A DNA stretch of 5,048 nt from an uncultured Pseudomonadota bacterium. GTDB lineage: Bacteria > Lernaellota > Lernaellaia > Lernaellales > Lernaellaceae. The stretch spans positions 1-5,048 of the forward strand of contig CALBTQ010000661.1 in NCBI GenBank assembly GCA_937967875.1, written 5' to 3'. The position numbers were made by a program, and so were the translations under genes. The notes under the pieces were generated by a model. The model worked only from the letters and a program-made list of their open reading frames with translations, was not told the origin of the DNA and made no database searches. Positions 1 through 5,007 of this stretch are shown here, piece by piece (positions within the stretch are counted from its first letter, which is position 1; the number at the start of each line of letters is the position of its first letter).

Positions 1-44
1 ATCGTATTCGGTGACTGGAGTTCAGACGTGTGCTCTTCCGATCT
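1..44 (+). other. Illumina adapter contamination (P7/Read 2 side), left contig end
   Basis: Positions 11-44 match the Illumina TruSeq Read 2 adapter from memory: it opens GTGACTGGAGTTCAGACGTG and closes with GCTCTTCCGATCT. In the full P7 oligo the order is ...GAGAT, index, then this adapter. Positions 1-2 (AT) and 3-10 (CGTATTCG) fit the last bases before the index and an 8-base index. This stretch is synthetic and not part of any genome. It creates a false N-terminus (V/M-C-S-S-D-L) in the frame starting at 28 and a false C-terminus on the opposite strand. Real sequence starts at about 45. Confidence 0.98.
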
Positions 45-45
45 G

Positions 46-528
46 CGCTGGATGGACATCGAGCCGCTCGTCTGCGCCGGGCTGGAACTGGCCGCCCTGT
101 ACTTGAAACAACTCAAAGATGAAGACCAAGACCCCGCGCCCGCCCGAGCCCAGGTGACCGCCTGGCTCGCGCGCTTCGAGAAGGCCCCCGAGCGGGCCGA
201 GGAACTGGGCGCGTATCTGCAAGAGGACCCGGAGCTCGAGCCGGTCCGACTGGAAAGCGATCAACCGCCATTTCGCGACAAGTGGAGAAAACTCATGAAA
301 AAGTTTGGTGTACTGGCGATGTTATTCATCGGATTGGCCGTCGGCCTGTCCCTGCTGACCGCGGCCGCGTCCGCCGCGCCGAGCGCCGACCTGGCGCAGA
401 CGGCGTTGGACGGCGCCGACCTGGTCGCGCCCGCCGTGGAGATGGCCGGGGCGAACCCGGGCAAGCTGATCCTCGATCTGATCAACCTGCTTTTGGGCCT
501 GGGCGCCGACTCGGGCTTCTTGAGCTAA
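46..528 (+). CDS. Unrecognised protein with one hydrophobic segment, 5' partial
   Basis: I do not recognise this gene. The frame is open from the adapter junction to TAA at 526-528, giving 160 residues from the insert. The true start lies off the contig, or is possibly ATG 52. Strong G/C bias at third codon positions supports this frame from the junction onward. The first ~80 residues are charged and helical, with no cysteine pairs or catalytic motif. A basic stretch (RDKWRKLMKKF) then leads into a ~20-residue hydrophobic segment (encoded about 310-375), followed by an Ala-rich part and a second, shorter Leu-rich helix near the C-terminus. Charged cytoplasmic part, basic anchor, TM and short outer tail resembles anti-sigma-like membrane proteins, but no zinc-finger residues are visible, so that is only an analogy. 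Alternatively the functional product starts at ATG 295, as a 77-residue exported protein with signal peptide. That the frame is coding is fairly sure; the function is unknown. Confidence 0.65.
   Translation, partial: RWMDIEPLVCAGLELAALYLKQLKDEDQDPAPARAQVTAWLARFEKAPERAEELGAYLQEDPELEPVRLESDQPPFRDKWRKLMKKFGVLAMLFIGLAVGLSLLTAAASAAPSADLAQTALDGADLVAPAVEMAGANPGKLILDLINLLLGLGADSGFLS
284..297 (+). promoter_or_regulatory. Possible internal ribosome binding site and ATG start
   Basis: GGAG at 284-287 lies 7 bases before ATG 295-297, in frame with the upstream coding sequence. Translation from here begins MKKFGVLAMLF and continues as a textbook signal peptide: two Lys, a ~20-residue hydrophobic core and an A-S-A motif at residues 25-27, where signal peptidase I could cut. 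Codons just after the ATG are noticeably less GC-rich at third positions than upstream ones, as is common at real starts. Since the frame is also open and coding-like upstream, this may be an internal start of one gene, the true start of a separate gene, or chance. Confidence 0.4.
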
Positions 529-537
529 TCGATCGAT

Positions 538-572
538 CCCCGCCGTCGGATTTTCCCTCCCCGGCGGCGGGG
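538..572 (+). terminator. GC-rich hairpin after the first gene, weak terminator candidate
   Basis: CCCCGCCG at 538-545 pairs perfectly with CGGCGGGG at 565-572 across a 19-base loop, starting ten bases after the TAA at 526-528. There is no T-run straight after the stem, and the nearest run (TTTTT, about 600-604) is nearly 30 bases away. Intrinsic termination is therefore doubtful. It may be only a GC-rich stem. Confidence 0.25.
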
Positions 573-644
573 GCGTCGGGAATAGACCCCGGACCTATGT
601 TTTTCCATTATTTGACTTTCCTTAAAAACTCGTTCCCTAACATC

Positions 645-673
645 TTGATATCAAATGAACATTTGAATATGAT
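645..673 (+). promoter_or_regulatory. Sigma70-type promoter of the lipoprotein gene
   Basis: TTGATA at 645-650 (5 of 6 to the -35 consensus) and TATGAT at 668-673 (5 of 6 to the -10 consensus) are separated by exactly 17 bases. The region is AT-rich compared with the surrounding GC-rich coding DNA. Transcription would start near 680, giving a leader of about 60 bases before ATG 740. The spacer contains a perfect inverted repeat, annotated separately. Confidence 0.7.
651..666. repeat. Inverted repeat in the promoter spacer, candidate operator
   Basis: TCAAATG (651-657), a two-base AA centre, then CATTTGA (660-666) form a perfect 7-bp inverted repeat. Allowing one bulged base, symmetry extends outward (ATA on the left, ATAT on the right). 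It fills 16 of the 17 bases between the -35 and -10 elements, so a dimeric repressor bound here would block RNA polymerase. The regulator is not identifiable. The short AT-rich palindrome could also be chance. Confidence 0.5.
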
Positions 674-727
674 AACTATGGACAGCGATTCCTGATTATT
701 ATTTTTGGTGAAAATCTCTACAATAAC

Positions 728-742
728 GGAGTACACGTGATG
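728..742 (+). promoter_or_regulatory. Ribosome binding site deciding the lipoprotein start
   Basis: GGAG at 728-731 lies 8 bases before ATG 740 and only 5 before the adjacent GTG 737. The spacing and the better codon favour ATG 740. The two starts differ by a single residue. Confidence 0.7.
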
Positions 743-2419
743 ACTGGATCACATAACCACTTCAAGCTGATGGCCCTGTTGCTTTGTATGCCGGTTCTTT
801 TTCTGAGCGCCTGCGGAGACGACGACGATGACGACTCCGGCAATGCCGCAGACGACGACAATACAGACGACGATGCGACCGATGACGATGACGACGATAA
901 CGACACCGGCGACGACGACACCGGCGACGACGATACCGGCGATGACGATACCGGCGATGACGATACCGGCGATGACGATACCGGCGACGACGATACCGGC
1001 GAACCTCCGACCGTGGTCAATATCTCGCCCGAAATGAGCGAGGACGAGATTCCTCTGGGAGCGCCCGTTGTCATTACTTTCAGCGAAACGATGAACAAGA
1101 CGGCCGTGGAAGGCGCGTTCCAGATGGCCAATTCCTCGACCGGAATCACCGGCGCGTTTTCCTGGGAGGCCGAGGACACGATCATGACCTTCCAACCGAC
1201 GGACCCGATGGCCGAATACAGCACTCATTCAGTGAGTCTGACGGCGGCGCAGACCCTCAGCGCCGCCGGGCTGCCGATGGCGGAAGACTACTGGATCGAG
1301 TTCGATTCGGTGGACTTGTGGACCCGCGAGTATGCCGGCGCCGGTACGAACGACCAATTCGGACAGGGTGTGGCTATGGACGATGCCGGCAACATTTATC
1401 CTTGCGTATATGAGGAGACGGCCACCCAGGGTGACGACGCCTGGATTCGTAAAATCACGAAAAACGGATACGAAGCCTGGAAAGCCACTTACAACGGACC
1501 CGGCAATGACATCGATTGGTACACAGGCTGCGCCTATGATCCCGCCGGTTATGTGATCGGCGCCGGTCGCATGATGACGGCGGACAAGGGCCCGTATGAT
1601 ATTCTCGTCGGCAAATACCACGCCTCGGATGGAACGCTGGAATGGATTAAAACGTTGTCGCCGTCGGCGACTCATGACATCGGGTATGATGTGGCGGTCG
1701 ATGCCGATTCGAATATCTACCTCATCGGAAAATTTGTCGAACAAGACCCGGTTACCGAGTGGATCTGGGTCGGCAAATACGACGAGGATCTCAACGAAAT
1801 CTGGACCGACAGCTATGCCGGCAACAGCAATTACGGTTCCGCCGGACACAGCATTGCCGTCAACGAAAACGGTGTGGTGGCCGCGGTCGGCACCTTGTAT
1901 TTGACCAACGACGATCCCGATGTCTGGTTGCGCGTATACGACGCCGACGGCACGGTGCTCTGGACGGAAATCCGGGACGGCGGTGAGAACATTTACGATC
2001 TCGGGGAAGGCGTCAACATCGATGCCGAGGGGAACGTTTACGTCACCGGTCGCCAGAACGACTACGACTTATTCCTGCGCAAATACGACGACTCCGGCGA
2101 CCTGGTCTGGGAGGTCGTCCAGGAGAATGTGTATTGGGGGCATTCGATCGCCATCGACGCCGACGGCAATGTCTGGTTGGCGGCCGAGAAATACGTCGAC
2201 GGGGAAGACTGGAACATCCTGATCGAAAAGTTTGACGGCGACGGCAACCTTCTTTGGGAAAACTGCCAGAACGGAACCTACAACAACTACGACGGCGCCC
2301 GCGGAGTTGCCGTCAATTCTAAAAATATCGGCGTGTTGACGGGGTTCATTCGCCACACCGCCACCCACGCCGATGTCTGGGTGCGCAAATACGATCCCGA
2401 CGGCAACTGGGGATACTAG
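740..2419 (+). CDS. Asp-stalked lipoprotein with Ig-like domain and seven-repeat beta-propeller
   Basis: The 559-residue product (numbered from ATG 740) has a type II signal peptide with lipobox L22-S23-A24-C25. The lipidated Cys is followed by Gly at +2, which by the E. coli Lol rule favours the outer membrane. Residues 27-87 are an extreme acidic stalk: 37 of 61 residues are Asp, with no Lys or Arg, ending in six TGDDD units. Residues ~89-190 resemble a Big_5/SbsA Ig-like domain (PPTVVNISP start, ITFSETMN motif). From Trp194 to the C-terminus run seven repeats, each starting with Trp (194, 247, 302, 355, 408, 457, 506) and carrying patterns such as GVAVDADGNVYVTG and WVRKYDPDG. This is the SBBP-type beta-propeller pattern, and seven copies predict a complete seven-bladed propeller. 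No enzymatic residues are evident; ligand binding or a surface structural role is inferred. The gene has its own promoter (645-673) and terminator (2433-2475), so it is probably monocistronic. Gene identity and ligand are unknown. Confidence 0.92.
   Translation: MTGSHNHFKLMALLLCMPVLFLSACGDDDDDDSGNAADDDNTDDDATDDDDDDNDTGDDDTGDDDTGDDDTGDDDTGDDDTGDDDTGEPPTVVNISPEMSEDEIPLGAPVVITFSETMNKTAVEGAFQMANSSTGITGAFSWEAEDTIMTFQPTDPMAEYSTHSVSLTAAQTLSAAGLPMAEDYWIEFDSVDLWTREYAGAGTNDQFGQGVAMDDAGNIYPCVYEETATQGDDAWIRKITKNGYEAWKATYNGPGNDIDWYTGCAYDPAGYVIGAGRMMTADKGPYDILVGKYHASDGTLEWIKTLSPSATHDIGYDVAVDADSNIYLIGKFVEQDPVTEWIWVGKYDEDLNEIWTDSYAGNSNYGSAGHSIAVNENGVVAAVGTLYLTNDDPDVWLRVYDADGTVLWTEIRDGGENIYDLGEGVNIDAEGNVYVTGRQNDYDLFLRKYDDSGDLVWEVVQENVYWGHSIAIDADGNVWLAAEKYVDGEDWNILIEKFDGDGNLLWENCQNGTYNNYDGARGVAVNSKNIGVLTGFIRHTATHADVWVRKYDPDGNWGY
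905..1000 (+). repeat. 15-bp tandem repeat encoding (TGDDD)6-TG
   Basis: Six in-frame 15-base units of the form ACC-GGC-GAY-GAC-GAY span 905-994, followed by a partial ACC-GGC. Units 3 to 5 (935-979) are identical at DNA level, and the others differ only by GAC/GAT changes at third positions. Copy-number change by slippage would add or remove five residues without shifting frame. It forms the distal part of the acidic stalk; the proximal part (about 818-904) is irregular Asp-rich sequence. Confidence 0.95.
1319..2416 (+). repeat. Seven protein-level repeats (predicted propeller blades)
   Basis: Trp codons opening each repeat lie at 1319, 1478, 1643, 1802, 1961, 2108 and 2255, giving unit lengths of 53, 55, 53, 53, 49, 49 and ~54 residues. 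Shared positions are an opening W, a central G-x-(A/V)-(V/I)-(D/N) followed by GN(V/I) in most units, then a hydrophobic-R/K-K-(Y/F)-D stretch and a DG/SG turn before the next W. The repeats diverge in DNA, so they are ancient rather than recent duplications. Confidence 0.85.
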
Positions 2420-2432
2420 AACTTATAAAATC

Positions 2433-2475
2433 AAGCCCCGCTCCTTGACGCCGGGGATCGGGGCTTTTCTTTTTT
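2433..2475 (+). terminator. Strong intrinsic terminator after the lipoprotein gene
   Basis: AAGCCCCG (2433-2440) pairs perfectly with CGGGGCTT (2459-2466) across an 18-base loop. The T-rich tract TTTTCTTTTTT (2465-2475) overlaps the end of the stem. It starts 14 bases after the TAG at 2417-2419 and separates the lipoprotein gene from the sulfatase-family gene. Confidence 0.9.
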
Positions 2476-2511
2476 AACGGCCGACACAGGGATTCAAGTA
2501 GTTATCATAAC

Positions 2512-2540
2512 TTGACACCAAACGCGCGGCATGTTTTTAT
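2512..2540 (+). promoter_or_regulatory. Sigma70-type promoter of the sulfatase-family gene
   Basis: A perfect TTGACA at 2512-2517 is followed after 17 bases by TTTTAT at 2535-2540 (4 of 6 to the -10 consensus). Transcription would start near 2547. This places a promoter just after the terminator of the preceding gene. It also means the upstream TTG at 2512, which would give the longest reading frame, is better read as the -35 element than as a start codon. Confidence 0.55.
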
Positions 2541-2552
2541 CCGTCGAATGAA

Positions 2553-2597
2553 AAAGACGCCGGGCGTTCGCGACCCGGCAAAAACGCGACGGTCTTT
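2553..2597 (+). promoter_or_regulatory. Structured 5' leader hairpin
   Basis: GCCGGG (2559-2564) pairs with CCCGGC (2574-2579). Inside it CG (2565-2566) pairs with CG (2571-2572) around a TTCG tetraloop, leaving one bulged A at 2573. An outer pairing AAAGAC (2553-2558) with GTCTTT (2592-2597) could enclose it. The structure sits between the predicted transcription start and the ribosome binding site, and it is flanked by A-runs. A regulatory role is only inferred; GC-rich sequence forms such stems by chance. Confidence 0.35.
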
Positions 2598-2607
2598 CGT
2601 GGCGAGC

Positions 2608-2619
2608 AGGGTAGAGATG
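2608..2619 (+). promoter_or_regulatory. Ribosome binding site supporting ATG 2617
   Basis: AGGG at 2608-2611 lies 5 bases before ATG 2617. Neither alternative in-frame start has a comparable site: TTG 2512 overlaps the -35 hexamer, and ATG 2548 is preceded by TTTTATCCGTCGA. Confidence 0.55.
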
Positions 2620-4407
2620 GAACATCCGTTGGGACGATATTTACCGCTTGTTTTTTGCCTTGGCTGCCTAACGGCCACGGCGATCATGCTTGTCGACGCG
2701 TATCCGCAGCAAGCGTCCAACCAGTATTTCGCTCAAGGTTTGATCGTCAACGGGATGACGTTCTTCAATTTGCGTTGGTGGATGATTCATCTGGCCGTCG
2801 CCCTGCCCCTGTTTACGCTGGCGGCGGAACTGGGGATTCGCGGCCGGCAGTTCGCGGCGCGACGGGGGCGTAAAGCGGCGTTGTTGAAGATCGCGCTGAC
2901 GGCGGCGGCTGTGACGCTCGCGGGCGTGTTGTATTTCGCCAAAGACCGGCTGTTCGGCGTGAACATCGCGATGGGGATGATGGCGGCGGCGCCGTTCATC
3001 ATCGTTTTGCTGGCCAAGCCCAAGCAAGTCAAGGATTCGCGCCGGCACTTCTGGCTGCCGCTGCTCATCGCGGCGATCAGCCTGCTGCCGGCGAGCGCGG
3101 CGAGTTGGTTTCGCATTCGGCACGGGGTGGCGACAGGCGCGCCGAATGTGATTTTGATTTCCATCGACACGCTGCGCGCGGACCATCTGTCGTGCTACGG
3201 GCACCCGAAGGATCTCACGCCGAACATCGACGCGTTCGCGCGTGAGGGCGTGACGTTCACCAACACGATCGCGCAGAGTTCGTGGACGTTGCCGTCGCAC
3301 GCGTCGATGCTGACAGGGTATCTGCCGTCGTCGATCGGGGTGTTTCACGAGAGTTTCCCGATGCGCGAGAGCGTGACGACCCTGGCCGAATTGCTGCATG
3401 AACAGGGATACGCGACCTTGTCGTTCAACGGCGGCGTGCTGCTGGACGAGCACTTCGGCTTCGCGCAGGGCTTCGACCGATATTGGAGCTGCGACGGCAA
3501 CAACGATCCGAACAGCCCGACGTCCATGAACGACTTGGCGAAAATTCTGAACAAAACGCGGCGCAATCTGCCCACGCTCAAGAACAAGAAGTTTTTCCTG
3601 TTCTTCCACACGTACCAGTTGCACGATCCGTACGATTTTCATCCGGGCATTTCCGAACCCGAAGCCGAGAAGTGCAGCGACAGCGAGCAGAATATCCCGG
3701 AGTGCCTGCTGGCGTACGAAGGCGAGGTGCGGTACCTCGACCGGCAGATGGCCGCGCTGTTTCAGCTATTGCGGGAAAACAAACTGCTGGACAACTCGCT
3801 GATCATTTTCACGTCGGACCACGGGGAGTCGTTCCTGCGCGACAAGCACAACCACACGGGCCATGCGATTTATCTGTACGACGAGCTGATCAAGGTGCCG
3901 TTGATCGTGCGTTTTCCGGGCGGCGCGAATGCCGGGCGGGTGATCGGAACGCAGGTGCGGTTGCTGGATCTGGTTCCGACGATTTTGGATTTCGTGCAGG
4001 CGCAGCGGTTCCCCTGCGAGGGGAAGAGTCTGCTGCCGCTGATCGCGGGCACGGAGACCAAAGAGCGACACAGCCTATCGGAATATTATAAAAATCCGCA
4101 TTTGAAGATCAAAAACCTCACCCGGTTTTCGTTACGCACACCCGAGGCGAAGCTCATCGTGAACAAGCTGCGCACGGAAAACGAGCTTTACGATCTTCAG
4201 CGGGATCCCCTGGAGCTCGACAACCGTTTGCTGCGGCCAACGGAGGACGACGAAGCCACAGCCAATGAACTGATGCATCGGTTGAACACCCTGCGCGCCG
4301 GGCGGAAGTTGCTGACGGCCGACATCGATCCGACGAATGCGAGGCAGATGAAGAAAGTCCCGGCAGAGCTTTATGAGCAGCTCAAGGCGCTCGGGTACGT
4401 GCATTAG
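2617..4407 (+). CDS. Membrane-anchored sulfatase-superfamily enzyme with Thr nucleophile
   Basis: From ATG 2617 the product is 596 residues. Five hydrophobic segments are visible at about 7-28, 53-73, 86-107, 115-133 and 143-165. A periplasmic alkaline-phosphatase/sulfatase-fold domain (PF00884 type) follows from ~176. Landmarks are ISIDTLRADHLSCYG (metal ligand D184), WTLPSHASMLTG at the nucleophile loop, FTSDHGESF (ligands D401, H402), GHAIYLYDELIKVPLI (probable ligand H416), and ELYDLQRDPLE near the C-terminus. The tail EQLKALGYVH is common in this subgroup. In true sulfatases the loop reads C/S-x-P-x-R; here Thr224 and His228 replace Cys and Arg, so formylglycine cannot form. Thr serves as nucleophile in relatives such as LtaS and EptA, so a phospho- or other group transferase/hydrolase acting on envelope substrates is plausible; the substrate is unknown. 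Longer starts (TTG 2512, ATG 2548) would add a basic N-terminus but lack ribosome binding sites. The gene has its own promoter and converges on the response regulator gene. Confidence 0.9.
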   Translation: MEHPLGRYLPLVFCLGCLTATAIMLVDAYPQQASNQYFAQGLIVNGMTFFNLRWWMIHLAVALPLFTLAAELGIRGRQFAARRGRKAALLKIALTAAAVTLAGVLYFAKDRLFGVNIAMGMMAAAPFIIVLLAKPKQVKDSRRHFWLPLLIAAISLLPASAASWFRIRHGVATGAPNVILISIDTLRADHLSCYGHPKDLTPNIDAFAREGVTFTNTIAQSSWTLPSHASMLTGYLPSSIGVFHESFPMRESVTTLAELLHEQGYATLSFNGGVLLDEHFGFAQGFDRYWSCDGNNDPNSPTSMNDLAKILNKTRRNLPTLKNKKFFLFFHTYQLHDPYDFHPGISEPEAEKCSDSEQNIPECLLAYEGEVRYLDRQMAALFQLLRENKLLDNSLIIFTSDHGESFLRDKHNHTGHAIYLYDELIKVPLIVRFPGGANAGRVIGTQVRLLDLVPTILDFVQAQRFPCEGKSLLPLIAGTETKERHSLSEYYKNPHLKIKNLTRFSLRTPEAKLIVNKLRTENELYDLQRDPLELDNRLLRPTEDDEATANELMHRLNTLRAGRKLLTADIDPTNARQMKKVPAELYEQLKALGYVH

Positions 4408-4488
4408 GTGAATTGCCCAACAACGACGGAACGTATGGGCGGCTATTTCGACATCATTTCACGGATAAAAGAATAAGCGCGGCGGGAG

Positions 4489-5007
4489 TTATCGGTCGAG
4501 GGAGGTGCGCACCCACTCGGTGGCCTGCAAGCGCAATTCGCGTCGGCCCGAGAGATTCATTTTTTCCATGATGCGGCTGTAGTAGGTTTCGACGGTGCGT
4601 ACGGACAGTCCCATGGCGCCGGCGGTGTCCTGGGCGGTGTAGCCCTGTCCGGTCATTTTGAAGACGGCTAATTCTTTCGGGCTCAGGGTTTCCTCGGGAA
4701 TGGGCGCGATGGCGTCGGTCAACGAGACCGTGACGGCGCGCGCCGCCCGCGGGCTCAGGAAACGTTCGCCGGAACGCACCTCGCGCAGGCATTGGAGCAG
4801 CACTTCCGGATCCTCGCGCTTGGTCACATACCCGGCGGCTCCGGCCTGAATGGCGCGACGCACCCGCGCACCGTCTTCGTGCACCGAATAGACGACCGCA
4901 ATCGCGGCGGGCTGCAGCCGACGGACGGACGCCAGGATATCGAAACCGGAACTATGCTCCAAGGTAAGGTCGACGATGGCGAGATCGAACGCATTGCCGG
5001 TCATCAG
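4489..5007 (-). CDS. NarL/FixJ-family response regulator, 5' partial
   Basis: The gene runs leftward from the contig end to TAA (4491-4489). The Met codon at 5004-5002 is not the start: the frame continues to the adapter junction at 5007, and the receiver domain is already past its first half. Numbering from that Met, D12 in LAIVDLTL is the expected phospho-acceptor at the end of beta-3, S40 (VVYS) is the conserved Ser/Thr, and K62 (GYVTK) the conserved Lys. About 40-45 N-terminal residues, including the acidic pair, are missing. A LuxR-type helix-turn-helix follows at ~105-163 (LSPKELAVF, then LSVRTVETYYSRIMEKM). The product should be a DNA-binding transcription factor controlled by a partner histidine kinase, which is not in the window. 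The gene converges on the sulfatase-family gene across an 81-base gap (4408-4488) in which I see no clear terminator. Targets are unknown. Confidence 0.93.
   Translation of the reverse strand: MMTGNAFDLAIVDLTLEHSSGFDILASVRRLQPAAIAVVYSVHEDGARVRRAIQAGAAGYVTKREDPEVLLQCLREVRSGERFLSPRAARAVTVSLTDAIAPIPEETLSPKELAVFKMTGQGYTAQDTAGAMGLSVRTVETYYSRIMEKMNLSGRRELRLQATEWVRTSLDR

Noticed and set aside
528..537. Palindromic ATCGATCGAT run after the first gene
   Set aside because: Short simple GATC/CGAT alternation of the kind expected by chance; no partner element or spacing suggests an operator or integration site.
905..1000. Tandem 15-bp units considered as a CRISPR or regulatory iteron array
   Set aside because: Units are directly adjacent without spacers, in frame and within a coding sequence, with variation only at synonymous third positions.
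718..1224. Antisense open frame with Ser/Val/Pro repeats (PVSSS units)
   Set aside because: It is the mirror of the GAC/GAT-rich Asp stalk on the other strand; the plus-strand lipoprotein has signal peptide, domains, promoter and terminator.
2668..3642. 324-codon open frame on the minus strand
   Set aside because: Arg/Gln/His-rich composition with no domain, lying fully opposite the clearly conserved sulfatase-family gene; typical of antisense frames in GC-rich DNA.
3483..4091. Alternative plus-strand frame of ~200 codons inside the sulfatase-family gene
   Set aside because: Arg-rich, motif-less and overlapping the catalytic domain whose motifs are intact in the other frame.
4408..4488. Convergent gap searched for a bidirectional terminator or small RNA
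   Set aside because: No stem with an adjacent T-run on either strand that I could support.
740..5007. Possibility that lipoprotein, sulfatase-family enzyme and response regulator form one dedicated system
   Set aside because: A strong terminator and a separate promoter divide the first two genes, the regulator is convergent, and no sequence feature links them; proximity alone is not enough.
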